A stretch of 64,000 bases of DNA, taken from NCBI GenBank assembly GCA_021383565.1, contig CP079699.1:496001-560000 (forward strand), read 5' to 3'. The notes beneath the pieces were generated by a model. That model did not search any database. It saw only the letters and a program-made list of their open reading frames with translations, and was not told where the DNA came from. How positions within the stretch are numbered: the stretch's first letter is position 1; every line of letters begins with the position of its first letter. A program made the position numbers and the translations under genes. The DNA comes from Levilactobacillus brevis. Lineage in GTDB: Bacteria > Bacillota > Bacilli > Lactobacillales > Lactobacillaceae. Below are positions 43,554 through 56,650 of this stretch, piece by piece.

Positions 43554-44141
43554 ATGACAAAGTTTCCACAAATTGATTTGGCTAACGCCAGGGGTCCACA
43601 AGTAACGATTGAAACGTCCATGGGGACCATTCAGCTGCAACTCTTCCCCGAACAAGCACCAAAGACAGTTGAAAACTTTGTGACGCACGCCAAGGCTGGT
43701 TACTATGATGGGATGACTTTCCACCGGGTAATTCCTAACTTTATGATTCAAGGTGGCGACCCAACCGGTACGGGGATGGGCGGTGAAAGTATCTGGGGTC
43801 AGCCTTTTGAAGACGAATTTTCACCCGAACTATACAACCTACGTGGGGCCTTATCCATGGCTAACGCGGGTCCTAATACGAATGGTAGTCAGTTCTTCAT
43901 TGTTCAAGATAAGGACATGACCGATCAGATGCAGAGCCAAATGAAAGACGCCGGCTTCCCTGGGGAAATCGTTGAGGCTTATCAGGGCGGTGGGACACCA
44001 TGGCTGGACTTCCGGCACACGGTCTTTGGCCAGGTGACCGATGGCATGGACGTTGTGGATGCTATCGCTGCCGTGAAGACGGATGCTAGTGACCAACCAA
44101 CGACGCCAGTAACGATGGATAAAGTAACCGTTCAGGAATAA
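43554..44141 (+). CDS. ppiB: Peptidyl-prolyl cis-trans isomerase, cyclophilin type
   Basis: 195-residue cytosolic cyclophilin (no signal peptide). Signature segments are [38 protein letters not shown] and [15 protein letters not shown]. The active-site Arg is in FHRV and Gln in FMIQGG. The ATG has GGAGG upstream. The S1-domain gene follows after 37 bases. Confidence 0.94.
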   Translation: MTKFPQIDLANARGPQVTIETSMGTIQLQLFPEQAPKTVENFVTHAKAGYYDGMTFHRVIPNFMIQGGDPTGTGMGGESIWGQPFEDEFSPELYNLRGALSMANAGPNTNGSQFFIVQDKDMTDQMQSQMKDAGFPGEIVEAYQGGGTPWLDFRHTVFGQVTDGMDVVDAIAAVKTDASDQPTTPVTMDKVTVQE

Positions 44142-44178
44142 AGCATGATGGACCCAGTATGCAGAGGGAGGCGAGACG

Positions 44179-44568
44179 ATGACATTTAAGATTGGACAGA
44201 AAGTGACGGGGCGGATTACGGGGATTCAACCGTATGGGGCCTTTGTGAGTCTTGGCGGTCACCGTCAAGGCTTGATTCACATCTCGGAATGCCACTGTGG
44301 TTATGTCAAAGACATTCACGATTATTTGAAGGTCAACCAAGAGGTCAACGTCGTGGTGCTCGACATCGATGAGTTTACCGGGAAGATTAGTTTATCGTTG
44401 CGGTGCTTGGAACACGTTGATTTTGGCCCGGAACCAGACGAGCATCAACACCGGCACTACTGGACGAATCATCGGATTAACATTGGCTTCAAGCCGATAG
44501 GTGACCGTTTGGCAGGCTGGAAAACTGAAGCCTTACGTCATTTAAACCAAGAGAAGACATCCTCATAA
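44179..44568 (+). CDS. S1 RNA-binding domain protein (CvfD/GSP13-like)
   Basis: 129 residues with a single S1 domain at residues ~5-75 (GRITGIQPYGAFVSLGGHRQ, GLIHISECHCGYVKDIHDY). A polar tail follows. It resembles B. subtilis YugI/GSP13 and Streptococcus CvfD, ribosome-associated proteins with roles in stress and translation. It starts at ATG 44179 with GGGAGG upstream. Confidence 0.85.
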   Translation: MTFKIGQKVTGRITGIQPYGAFVSLGGHRQGLIHISECHCGYVKDIHDYLKVNQEVNVVVLDIDEFTGKISLSLRCLEHVDFGPEPDEHQHRHYWTNHRINIGFKPIGDRLAGWKTEALRHLNQEKTSS

Positions 44569-44590
44569 TGAGGGTGTTTTTATTTTTTGA
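44557..44590 (+). terminator. Terminator overlapping the end of the S1-domain gene
   Basis: ACATCCTCA (44557-44565) pairs with TGAGGGTGT (44569-44577), followed by TTTTATTTTTT. The ascending arm includes the stop codon. Confidence 0.85.
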
Positions 44591-44704
44591 AAAAAGACTT
44601 GACCAATGGGTGGATGATTGATAAGATATTACCTGTTGCTGTTTGAGACGGTCAATGCATAAATAACAAATTATTGAATAGTCATACAAATTTGAAATTA
44701 ATGC

Positions 44705-44733
44705 TTGACGTGTTAAACCGCAACTGATAGAAT
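44705..44733 (+). promoter_or_regulatory. rRNA operon promoter P1
   Basis: TTGACG (44705-44710), a 17-bp spacer and TAGAAT (44728-44733). Confidence 0.7.
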
Positions 44734-44817
44734 GATTTATGTTGTCAAGGCGCGTTTCAGGCGTCTTCCGATATTTCTAAGATGTTGAATAAATATTCAA
44801 GAAGTTGAAAAAAGATG

Positions 44818-44846
44818 TTGACACGTTTTTAACAACATGATATGAT
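44818..44846 (+). promoter_or_regulatory. rRNA operon promoter P2
   Basis: TTGACA (44818-44823), a 17-bp spacer and TATGAT (44841-44846); a tandem P1-P2 arrangement 113 bp apart. The leader to 45025 has the usual CTTTGAAAACTGAA antitermination-type block. Confidence 0.8.
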
Positions 44847-45025
44847 GATTAAGTTGATTGCTTCGGTAATCACTTAGGTAGACCTTTGAAAACTGAACAT
44901 TGTTTCGACAAACCAAATATGTGTAGGGCGGTTTGATATTTATATCAAACCCAAACAATATTTGCAAAGTCAATTCGCTTTTAAAAAATGTAACAACAAT
45001 CGATGAGCTATTCAAGCATCATCTA

Positions 45026-49726
<4,701 letters not shown>

Positions 49727-49797
49727 TTGAAAACGTGGTTGTTTCCGTTGGAAAGTAATTGATGATGTCTAGTTTTGAGAGAATAAGCTCTCAGTAG

Positions 49798-49914
<117 letters not shown>

Positions 49915-49919
49915 GATTT

Positions 49920-49992
49920 GGAGGATTAGCTCAGTTGGGAGAGCGTCTGCCTTACAAGCAGAGGGTCACAGGTTCGAGCCCTGTATCCTCCA
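49920..49992 (+). tRNA. tRNA-Val (TAC)
   Basis: 73-base cloverleaf; anticodon TAC in CTGCCTTACAAGCAG; acceptor GGAGGAT/ATCCTCC; CCA not encoded. Confidence 0.96.
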
Positions 49993-49995
49993 TTT

Positions 49996-50068
49996 GAGCC
50001 GTTAGCTCAGTTGGTAGAGCATCTGACTTTTAATCAGAGGGTCGACAGTTCGAGACTGTCACGGCTCA
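49996..50068 (+). tRNA. tRNA-Lys (TTT)
   Basis: 73 bases; anticodon TTT in CTGACTTTTAATCAG; acceptor GAGCCGT/ACGGCTC; CCA not encoded. Confidence 0.96.
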
Positions 50069-50115
50069 TTCACCTTCGGGTGTTGAGTAATTTGATACAG
50101 AATGATACTGACTAT

Positions 50116-50188
50116 GCCGACTTAGCTCAGTTGGTAGAGCACCTGTCTTGTAAACAGGGGGTCGGAAGTTCGAATCTTCTAGTCGGCA
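50116..50188 (+). tRNA. tRNA-Thr (TGT)
   Basis: 73 bases; anticodon TGT in CTGTCTTGTAAACAG; acceptor GCCGACT/AGTCGGC. Confidence 0.96.
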
Positions 50189-50197
50189 TTTGATTTT

Positions 50198-50269
50198 GCG
50201 GAAGTAGTTCAGTGGTAGAACATCACCTTGCCATGGTGGGGGTCGCGGGTTCGAATCCCGTCTTCCGCT
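50198..50269 (+). tRNA. tRNA-Gly (GCC)
   Basis: 72 bases; anticodon GCC in CACCTTGCCATGGTG; acceptor GCGGAAG/CTTCCGC. Confidence 0.96.
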
Positions 50270-50311
50270 TAATACCGAGAGGTATTAGGCTTCAAACTTA
50301 ATTAGCGTTTT

Positions 50312-50385
50312 GCACCCATAGCGCAACTGGATAGAGTGTCTGACTACGAATCAGAAGGTTGTAGGTTCGACTCCTACTGGGTGCA
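50312..50385 (+). tRNA. tRNA-Arg (ACG)
   Basis: 74 bases; anticodon ACG in CTGACTACGAATCAG. A34 is normally converted to inosine by TadA. Confidence 0.96.
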
Positions 50386-50390
50386 TTTAA

Positions 50391-50464
50391 CGGGAAGTAG
50401 CTCAGCTTGGTAGAGCACCTGGTTTGGGACCAGGGGGTCGCAGGTTCGAATCCTGTCTTCCCGA
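50391..50464 (+). tRNA. tRNA-Pro (TGG)
   Basis: 74 bases; anticodon TGG in CTGGTTTGGGACCAG; acceptor CGGGAAG/CTTCCCG. Confidence 0.96.
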
Positions 50465-50492
50465 TTAAATAAAATATATTTATTTAACATTT

Positions 50493-50566
50493 CGCGGTGT
50501 AGCTCAGCTGGCTAGAGCGTTCGGTTCATACCCGAGAGGTCGAGGGTTCGATCCCCCCCGCCGCGA
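50493..50566 (+). tRNA. tRNA-Met (CAT), elongator
   Basis: 74 bases; anticodon CAT in TCGGTTCATACCCGA. The acceptor is fully paired with one T-G, and the D-arm is of elongator type (AGCTCAGCTGGCTAGAGC). Its position after Pro matches the Bacillus order. Confidence 0.9.
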
Positions 50567-50580
50567 TTTGGACTTGGACT

Positions 50581-50654
50581 GGACCTTTAGCTCAGTTGGT
50601 TAGAGCAAACGGCTCATAACCGTTCGGTCGTAGGTTCGAGTCCTACAAGGTCCA
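50581..50654 (+). tRNA. tRNA-Ile2 (CAT, lysidine-modified), otherwise tRNA-Met
   Basis: 74 bases; anticodon CAT in ACGGCTCATAACCGT. The body GGACCTTTAGCTCAG resembles the Bacillus tRNA-Ile(CAU), and the order Met-this-Ser-fMet-Asp-Phe matches the Bacillus cluster. TilS would convert C34 to lysidine to read AUA. Confidence 0.78.
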
Positions 50655-50684
50655 TTACCAGAAGGACTATTGTACTTGTTTTAT

Positions 50685-50774
50685 GGAGGATTACCCAAGT
50701 CTGGCTGAAGGGAACGGTCTTGAAAACCGTCAGGTGAGTAAAATCACGCGAGAGTTCGAATCTCTCATCCTCCT
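50685..50774 (+). tRNA. tRNA-Ser (TGA)
   Basis: 90 bases with a long variable arm; anticodon TGA in ACGGTCTTGAAAACCGT; acceptor GGAGGAT/ATCCTCC. Confidence 0.95.
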
Positions 50775-50791
50775 TTGTTCCTTAATATTAT

Positions 50792-50865
<74 letters not shown>

Positions 50866-50868
50866 TTT

Positions 50869-50943
50869 GGTCCGTTGGTCTAGTTGGTTTAGGACGCCTG
50901 CCTGTCACGCAGGAGATCACGAGTTCGAGTCTCGTACGGACCG
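50869..50943 (+). tRNA. tRNA-Asp (GTC), copy 1
   Basis: 75 bases; anticodon GTC in CTGCCTGTCACGCAG; acceptor GGTCCGT/ACGGACC. It is identical in body to the copy at 51521. Confidence 0.95.
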
Positions 50944-50999
50944 TTGTTACATTCTTCAGTAGGGTGTAGCAACCATAACAACATTCTAAATGGCAAAAT

Positions 51000-51072
51000 G
51001 GCTCGGTAGCTCAGTCGGTAGAGCAATGGATTGAAGCTCCATGTGTCGGCGGTTCGATTCCGTCCCGCGCCA
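51000..51072 (+). tRNA. tRNA-Phe (GAA) with an acceptor-stem mismatch
   Basis: 73 bases; anticodon GAA in ATGGATTGAAGCTCCAT. Acceptor GGCTCGG against CCGCGCC leaves T4 opposite C69; Bacillus has CCGAGCC, which pairs fully. The anticodon loop has G37-C38 where A37-A38 is usual. It may be lineage-typical. Confidence 0.88.
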
Positions 51073-51093
51073 TTAAGTATATCTCATAATAAT

Positions 51094-51164
51094 GCGGGTA
51101 TAGTTTAGTGGTAAAACCACAGCCTTCCAAGCTGTTGTCGCGAGTTCGATTCTCGTTACCCGCT
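51094..51164 (+). tRNA. tRNA-Gly (TCC)
   Basis: 71 bases; anticodon TCC in CAGCCTTCCAAGCTG; acceptor GCGGGTA/TACCCGC. Confidence 0.95.
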
Positions 51165-51170
51165 TTATAT

Positions 51171-51245
<75 letters not shown>

Positions 51246-51249
51246 TTAT

Positions 51250-51337
51250 GGAGAAGTACTCAAGTGGCTGAAGAGGTGCCCCTGCTAAGGGTATAGGTCG
51301 CGGAAGCGGCGCGAGAGTTCGAATCTCTCCTTCTCCG
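51250..51337 (+). tRNA. tRNA-Ser (GCT)
   Basis: 88 bases with a long variable arm; anticodon GCT in CCCCTGCTAAGGG; acceptor GGAGAAG/CTTCTCC. Confidence 0.95.
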
Positions 51338-51346
51338 TTTAGTTAT

Positions 51347-51419
51347 GACCCGTTGGTCAAGTGGTTTAAGACACCGCCCTTTCACGGCGGTAACATGGGT
51401 TCGAATCCCGTACGGGTCA
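51347..51419 (+). tRNA. tRNA-Glu (TTC)
   Basis: 73 bases; anticodon TTC in CCGCCCTTTCACGGCGG; acceptor GACCCGT/ACGGGTC. Confidence 0.94.
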
Positions 51420-51441
51420 TTGTTTCACAATTTAATATTAT

Positions 51442-51515
<74 letters not shown>

Positions 51516-51520
51516 TATTT

Positions 51521-51595
51521 GGTCCGTTGGTCTAGTTGGTTTAGGACGCCTGCCTGTCACGCAGGAGATCACGAGTTCGAGTCTCGTACGGACCG
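51521..51595 (+). tRNA. tRNA-Asp (GTC), copy 2
   Basis: 75 bases, same sequence as the copy at 50869. Last tRNA of the operon. Confidence 0.95.
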
Positions 51596-51602
51596 TCCGT
51601 TA

Positions 51603-51630
51603 AGTCTTCCTTGTTGGGGAAGGCTTTTTT
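51603..51630 (+). terminator. Terminator of the rRNA-tRNA operon
   Basis: AGTCTTCC (51603-51610) pairs with GGAAGGCT (51618-51625), one T-G pair, followed by TTTTT. The ISL3 target duplication begins within this T-run. Confidence 0.8.
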
Positions 51631-51633
51631 GGT
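51626..51633 (+). repeat. ISL3 target-site duplication, left copy
   Basis: TTTTTGGT, repeated exactly at 53114-53121. It consists of the T-run of the tRNA-operon terminator plus GGT. Confidence 0.92.
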
Positions 51634-53113
51634 GGTTATAAAATATCTGTTGTTGGTAATCAACTTAATTGGTTACTGGCAGCGGATATTTTTGTATACT
51701 GTATAGAGTAAAAATGGGTACAAAAAAGGGATATAGTCGCAGATCTATGTCCATCCACTACCACATTTCAAGAGAAAGAAAGTGACTATATCCTATGTCC
51801 AATGATACTAAAATTATTCTGGGGATAAAAGACCCTAATATCAAAAAACTGAAAATAATGAATCCCTTAGAAGTAAAGGGACCACTCAAGGTACAGGCAC
51901 TTTTAGACTACCGTCCAAAAGCTTGTCCTAAATGTGGCGTTTTGAACCAGAAGAGCATTATCAAATACGGTTGGCGTTGGACCACGGTTAAACTCCCACA
52001 AGCCGTTGAACGAGACGTTAAACTTCACCTTAAAAAACGTAATTTCAAGTGTAAGCAATGCCATCAATACTTTCTGGCAGAAACGTCGTTGGTTCAGCGA
52101 AACCACACCATCTCTAACGTCAGCCGGATCTCGTGTTTAGTAAAGCTCAGTGAGACGGTTTCAATGCGGCATATCGCAAACGAATTAAACATTTCGAGTA
52201 CGAGTGTTTTACGAATCATGCGTAGCTACCAACCGGATATTAAGACAAATTACAGCTGGTTGCCAGCAGTTATTAATATGGATGAAGTCAAGTCTACCAA
52301 AGATGCCAAAGGTGCAATGAGCTTTGTCTTTATGGACGGTATGCGAAACGAATTTATCGATATCCTTGAATCACGAACCCTGTATGATCTCGAAAAATAC
52401 TTCAATCGATATACTAAGGCTGCGCGAGAAGGCGTGAAAATCATTGTGACAGATATGAATTACACGTATCCGCAATTGACAGAAACCGTTTTTCCAAACG
52501 CGATTGTGGTAACCGATAGGTTCCACATCGTGAGTTCTATAATGCGTGGTTTCAATCGTGTGAGAGTTCGTATAATGAAGTCCTATGCCAATTCAAATAT
52601 CAAACATAAGATCTTAAAACGATACTGGAAACTACTCTTAAAACCTAACGAAAAGCTGAACTTCAACGTCTATCATAATTTCACTCATCTCTCAGGAATT
52701 AATACTGAGAATAGTACGGTCGATTACATTCTCAGCTTCAATGATGAATTACGCCAAGCGTATGAGCTTTTACAGACCGTTCGGCGAGCCGTCAAGTATC
52801 GTCACACGTCCAAACTAGTAACCATTCTAGACAAGAAGAATGATTACTCCGAAGAGCTTGAAACACCGTTAAATACGTTGAGAGAACACCAAGAATCTGT
52901 GTACAATGCGCTAAAATACAATTATTCTAATGGACCAATGGAAGGTATCAATAATAAAATCAAAGTAATCAAGCGAGTCAGCTACGGATTCGGTTGTTTT
53001 AGTAGCTTTAGATTAAGGATTCATCTAGTATTCGGAATTAAAAAGGCTGCCTAATCATAATACGATTAGGCAACCTCAGACAGCCGATTACCAACAACAG
53101 TTGACAAAGAGCC
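51634..53113 (+). mobile_element. ISL3-family insertion sequence, complete
   Basis: 1480 bp. The inverted repeat ends share CTGTTGTTGGTAATC at the same distance from both ends; the outer ends read GG-T-- on the left and GGCTCTTTGTCAA on the right (minus strand). It is flanked by the 8-bp target duplication TTTTTGGT at 51626-51633 and 53114-53121, the length expected for ISL3. One intact transposase gene. Confidence 0.93.
51795..53054 (+). CDS. ISL3-family transposase
   Basis: 419 residues. An N-terminal zinc ribbon (ACPKCGVLN, and FKCKQCHQYF about 40 residues later) is followed by a helix-turn-helix (MRHIANELNISSTSVLRIM). The DDE core shows Asp in VINMDEVKST, Asp in IIVTDMNYTYPQL and Glu in NGPMEGINNKIKVIKR. 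Intact, so the element may be active. The hairpin GCCTAATC/GATTAGGC (53049-53071) at its end may terminate transcription. Confidence 0.94.
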   Translation: MSNDTKIILGIKDPNIKKLKIMNPLEVKGPLKVQALLDYRPKACPKCGVLNQKSIIKYGWRWTTVKLPQAVERDVKLHLKKRNFKCKQCHQYFLAETSLVQRNHTISNVSRISCLVKLSETVSMRHIANELNISSTSVLRIMRSYQPDIKTNYSWLPAVINMDEVKSTKDAKGAMSFVFMDGMRNEFIDILESRTLYDLEKYFNRYTKAAREGVKIIVTDMNYTYPQLTETVFPNAIVVTDRFHIVSSIMRGFNRVRVRIMKSYANSNIKHKILKRYWKLLLKPNEKLNFNVYHNFTHLSGINTENSTVDYILSFNDELRQAYELLQTVRRAVKYRHTSKLVTILDKKNDYSEELETPLNTLREHQESVYNALKYNYSNGPMEGINNKIKVIKRVSYGFGCFSSFRLRIHLVFGIKKAA

Positions 53114-53121
53114 TTTTTGGT
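53114..53121 (+). repeat. ISL3 target-site duplication, right copy
   Basis: TTTTTGGT, exact copy of 51626-51633. Confidence 0.92.
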
Positions 53122-53156
53122 CTGCACTGCGAGAATGTGGCGCGACTGCCCAGTCA

Positions 53157-53197
53157 AAAACGGCCGGCATGGTAAGAGGACCATACCGACCGCTTTT
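53157..53197 (-). terminator. Terminator of the DUF2075 gene
   Basis: Imperfect long stem: AAAACGG, CGG, ATGGT (53157-53173) against ACCAT, CCG, CCG, TTTT (53180-53197). The minus-strand side runs into GTTTTTG. Confidence 0.75.
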
Positions 53198-53203
53198 AGC
53201 GAA

Positions 53204-54421
53204 TCAGGCTGTTCGTTGCTGAAGATAGTGACGCAGGCGGTCATCGTGGGCGTAGAGGTATAGGCCTCGGACGCCGCGTTTCATCAGCACATTGATGGAA
53301 TTAAGAATCAGCTGTTGCTTAACCTGCTTCAATGTTGCGGGATCAGTCAGATCAGCGCGCTTCTTAAAGGCTTCGACGTCGGTGTAGCGGTCGAGGTGGA
53401 TGGCCAACTGATTGTGTTCATCAAGGCCCACCGGGGGACCCAGAATAATGCCAACGTAATTCAGGTCGAAGCCCTGGCAGGTGTAAATGGAGCCCACCTC
53501 ATTGATCGTTTCCGGCAACTCTGCCCAGGGCGTACTGGTATAGTTGTACTGATCCCACGGTAGGTGGAAATTACCCTCCGTGACGTAGTGTTTCCCGCCA
53601 TCTAAGGTCGACGGATAGCCAGAGGTCGCCACCACCCGGGACAAACCGACCTCTTGATTGCGGCGCACCACGGCTTGCCGCATCTGCTCGGCGTCATCGA
53701 AGACACGCAGATCGTAGTTAGTGCCCGCATCGGCAGGTAGCGGATGGAGTCGTTGGTGCGTGAAGTCATTAATCCACCGCACCAGGTCGTCGCTGGCGTG
53801 CATGCGAAATTGGTGGGTCAGCCGGTAGGTGTCATAGGGATAGGGGGCGATGAGCTTTTCCAGCCGTGCCTCCGTCCAGAAACTCTTCATGCGTAGCACC
53901 TGCGTTTCATCGAAAACGACGATGATAACCTTGGCCGCGGCCATGAGAGAGCCTAGCTGATTCTCACCATAAAAATTATTGTAGTGATCGGCCTGCGACA
54001 GGAGCAGGTGGGCCTCGTCAATTACCAAGACGTCTGGGTGTGCCTGACCTTTGGCGATACGGTTGATTAGCGAGGTGGGCCGCTGAAAGTCCTTCTTCAA
54101 CAAATGGGGGTGCGCACCGGCAATCTCTCGGTAGACCTTGAGAATCTCAGGGTGATTGACCAGAAAGTAATTTTCTGTCTGGGCCAAGGCTCCCGTACGT
54201 TGCGTCCGGGCCGCCACCTGGAGTTGGTTGAAGAGATGGGCGAGCACCACGCTTTTGCCAGTCCCGGCATCACCGTAGAGGGTGAAGAGGGCCGGTCCCG
54301 CCGTTGTTAAATGGTGAGTGGTAAAGTCCAGAATACGCTGAACCAACGCTGCTTGTTCGGCAGTTAGCGGCAAGTCCGGAGAAATCTTATGGGTCGCCGC
54401 GTTCTGTGTGGGGTTAAGCAA
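53204..54421 (-). CDS. DUF2075 P-loop ATPase (Schlafen/helicase-like)
   Basis: 405 residues. Walker A is in LYGDAGTGKSVVLAHLF (residues ~48-64), Walker B in DVLVIDEAHLLLS and a helicase-like motif III in IIVVFDETQVL. TYRLTHQFRMH and SIYTCQGFDLNYVGIILG resemble superfamily 1 helicase motifs. DUF2075 proteins occur alone or in defence and DNA-repair contexts, but no partner is visible here, so I assign no pathway. It starts at TTG 54421, with a weak ribosome site; the start is uncertain by a few codons. Confidence 0.82.
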   Translation of the reverse strand: MLNPTQNAATHKISPDLPLTAEQAALVQRILDFTTHHLTTAGPALFTLYGDAGTGKSVVLAHLFNQLQVAARTQRTGALAQTENYFLVNHPEILKVYREIAGAHPHLLKKDFQRPTSLINRIAKGQAHPDVLVIDEAHLLLSQADHYNNFYGENQLGSLMAAAKVIIVVFDETQVLRMKSFWTEARLEKLIAPYPYDTYRLTHQFRMHASDDLVRWINDFTHQRLHPLPADAGTNYDLRVFDDAEQMRQAVVRRNQEVGLSRVVATSGYPSTLDGGKHYVTEGNFHLPWDQYNYTSTPWAELPETINEVGSIYTCQGFDLNYVGIILGPPVGLDEHNQLAIHLDRYTDVEAFKKRADLTDPATLKQVKQQLILNSINVLMKRGVRGLYLYAHDDRLRHYLQQRTA

Positions 54422-54483
54422 ACCATCGCCTACTTTCTAAAATTGAAGAATACGCCCATTGTAACGCAAAACGCGGCCAAATG

Positions 54484-54511
54484 AAAAACCCTCCATCGCT
54501 GAAGGGCTAGC
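54484..54511 (-). terminator. Possible weak terminator of the monooxygenase-like gene
   Basis: Minus strand CCCT, 10-base loop, AGGG and TTTTTC just past the stop. Confidence 0.4.
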
Positions 54512-54512
54512 G

Positions 54513-55031
54513 TTAATCTTCTGTTGAGTGGTGCGCTTGCTTTTTAGCCGGCGCCAACTGATAGGTCGCCGCGTGAAAGTTATTGAGTTGCGTGGCATAC
54601 TTGGTAAACGGCGAGAAGCGATTGGAACGACGCCAAATCATGAAGGCATCGCTGGTGTCCCAGATGGTCATCAGGATGTATTCACCGCTATTCTTGAGCT
54701 TAGACAAGACGAACATGGCGGTCATCCCGGCTGGTAGTGGTTCGGCTGCAATCTTATTGACCTCGCCCTCGAAGACCTTGGCGCTTTCGACATCGAGCGT
54801 GAAATAGTTGAAGCTAAAGAAGCCGTGCCAATCGGGTTGCCCGTGTGCAATCTTAACCTGGTAATCCAGATGGCTTGTGAAGACGCTATCCTGTCCCGAA
54901 ATATCTAGCAATTGTAAGTCCTTGGCGCCACCAGTGGCAGCTAACAGAACAAACTGGCGATCAGGGTTCTGTTTCACAATTTTATCGAGTAAATCTCGGC
55001 TACCAAACGTTAATGATAATTGATGAAGCAT
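54513..55031 (-). CDS. Antibiotic biosynthesis monooxygenase (ABM)-fold protein, HmoB/TRAP-like
   Basis: 172 residues. The C-terminal ~95 residues (FFSFNYFTLDVESAKVFEGE to FSPFTKYA) have the dimeric ferredoxin-like ABM pattern, with MTAMFVLSKLKNSGEYILM and IWDTSDAFMIWRRS. The N-terminal part resembles the first module of HmoB/TRAP-like proteins. Relatives degrade haem or act on quinones; the activity here is unknown. It starts at ATG 55031 with GGAGGG upstream. Monocistronic. Confidence 0.72.
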   Translation of the reverse strand: MLHQLSLTFGSRDLLDKIVKQNPDRQFVLLAATGGAKDLQLLDISGQDSVFTSHLDYQVKIAHGQPDWHGFFSFNYFTLDVESAKVFEGEVNKIAAEPLPAGMTAMFVLSKLKNSGEYILMTIWDTSDAFMIWRRSNRFSPFTKYATQLNNFHAATYQLAPAKKQAHHSTED

Positions 55032-55153
55032 GACGATCCCTCCTGACTGGTTTCACTTCTATTATAAAGGGTTTTCTAGGGAAATGCGAAACGTTTACAC
55101 TCCGCCGGCCACGCGCTACACTAACAGTAGACTAAATTTGAGAGGATGATTCG

Positions 55154-55894
55154 ATGCAATTGACTGTATTGGGCTGTTACGGGGGCTACCCGCATAACGG
55201 CATTGGCACGAGTAGCTATTTAATTACCAGTGGGGACTACCACCTGCTGTTGGACTGCGGAAGTGGGGCGCTGCTGGCTTTGGAAAAGCAACTCAGCCCG
55301 CTACAATTAAATGCGGTGCTCTTGACCCACTACCACCACGACCATACCGCCGATCTCGGGGTCTTGCAGTATGAATGGCAGTTAGCACAGGGAGAAAAAG
55401 CGGAACCGATCTTGCCCATCTACGGCCATACGGCGGATCCGCTGAACTTTGGTAGCTTGACGTGGCCCAATTCGACGGTGGGTCGGGCCTATAATCCAGC
55501 GGAGACCCTACAGCTAGGACCACTCACCGTGACTTTCCTGCCGACTCACCATCCCGTTCCCGCCTATGCTCCACGGATCACGGAGACGGCAACCGGCAAG
55601 ACGCTGGCCTTTACGGCAGATACGGCGGCCTTTGATGGGCTAACCGACTGGGCGCGTGATGCCGATGTTTTACTGGCGGATACCAACTTTTATGCGGACC
55701 ATCAGGGAACGGCCTGGCATCTTACCTCGACGCAATCCGGAACGTTGGCCAAGCAGGCGGGGGTTCACCAACTGTTGCTGACCCATCTGCCACAGACGGG
55801 GAGTTTGGCGCAGCTGGAAGCCGAGGCTCAGGCGGCCGCCGGTAAGTCGATTCCAGTACAAGTGGTTAAGCCACAATCTATTTATAAAATCTAA
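55154..55894 (+). CDS. MBL-fold metallohydrolase (YhfI-like)
   Basis: 246 residues. The metal-binding signature is LLTHYHHDHTADLG (HxHxDH), with further ligands in LPTHHP and ADTAAFDG and the C-terminal His in LLLTHLPQTG. It resembles RNase Z and phosphodiesterase-like MBL proteins such as B. subtilis YhfI. The substrate is unknown. It starts at ATG 55154 with GAGAGGA upstream. Confidence 0.88.
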   Translation: MQLTVLGCYGGYPHNGIGTSSYLITSGDYHLLLDCGSGALLALEKQLSPLQLNAVLLTHYHHDHTADLGVLQYEWQLAQGEKAEPILPIYGHTADPLNFGSLTWPNSTVGRAYNPAETLQLGPLTVTFLPTHHPVPAYAPRITETATGKTLAFTADTAAFDGLTDWARDADVLLADTNFYADHQGTAWHLTSTQSGTLAKQAGVHQLLLTHLPQTGSLAQLEAEAQAAAGKSIPVQVVKPQSIYKI

Positions 55895-56007
55895 TGCATT
55901 TAATTCGCAAAATATTAATTGCTCGTAACCGGATTATAGACTAATACATTACCTATCGTCACCGTTTCCACAATTAATATACGTTTGGACAGGTGCTGTT
56001 TATAACT

Positions 56008-56031
56008 TGACTTTCAAAAAAGTCTTTTCTT
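56008..56031 (+). terminator. Possible terminator between the MBL gene and spx
   Basis: GACTTT then AAAGTC (perfect 6-bp stem) followed by TTTTCTTTT. Confidence 0.5.
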
Positions 56032-56096
56032 TTCGCCGGAATGCTGTATAATGGGTTTATTAAATCATTTATACCACGCAAAGGGAGGAAAAGATT

Positions 56097-56504
56097 ATGA
56101 CAGTCACGCTCTACACATCACCCAGTTGTACGTCCTGCCGCAAGGCTCGGATTTGGTTCGAAGAACATGGCATCGCGTATCGTGAACAGAATATCTTCTC
56201 CGAGCCCTTAACGATTAACCAGATTAAGACAATTTTACGGTTAACGGAGGACGGTACCGAGGAGATCATCTCGAAGCGCTCACGTGTCTACCAGAATTTG
56301 ACGGTTGATCTTGATGATTTACCACTACGCAAATTATATGAATTAATTCGCCAAAATCCAGGCATTTTACGTCGACCAATTATGGTTGACGATCGCCGTC
56401 TGCAAGTCGGGTTCAATGAGGAGGAAATTCGGCGGTTCTTGCCGCGGAAAGTCCGGGAATTGGAACTGCAACGGGCACAACGGTTGGTTAATGGTAACGA
56501 ATAA
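56097..56504 (+). CDS. spx: Transcriptional regulator Spx
   Basis: 135 residues. ArsC/Spx family with the redox switch Cys11-x-x-Cys14 in [11 protein letters not shown] and the RNA polymerase alpha-CTD contact segment further on ([30 protein letters not shown]). It reprograms RNA polymerase in thiol stress and is degraded by ClpXP. The ATG has AAAGGGAGG upstream and an extended -10 (TGCTGTATAAT, -10 at 56046-56051) lies before it. It is adjacent to mecA, the arrangement of many Firmicutes. Confidence 0.95.
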   Translation: MTVTLYTSPSCTSCRKARIWFEEHGIAYREQNIFSEPLTINQIKTILRLTEDGTEEIISKRSRVYQNLTVDLDDLPLRKLYELIRQNPGILRRPIMVDDRRLQVGFNEEEIRRFLPRKVRELELQRAQRLVNGNE

Positions 56505-56522
56505 GCTTAATTAGTTGCATCT

Positions 56523-56567
56523 AACTGGATTTGTGAGAGAATATTACTTGCAGTCCGGTTTTTTTGT
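56523..56567 (+). terminator. Possible spx terminator
   Basis: AACTGGA (56523-56529) with TCCGGTT (56554-56560), one G-T pair, then seven T; a long loop weakens it. Confidence 0.45.
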
Positions 56568-56650
56568 TATGATTACTTTACAAGTAAAATAAAATGGCTA
56601 GAATGAGAAACAAGGACAATACCCAACCCACGAGAAAGGGGTGTTATTCA

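Noticed and set aside
53204-54421. DUF2075 ATPase as part of an anti-phage defence system
   Set aside because: It stands alone between an IS and a monooxygenase-like gene, with no nuclease, methylase or other effector nearby; nothing in the window supports a defence role.
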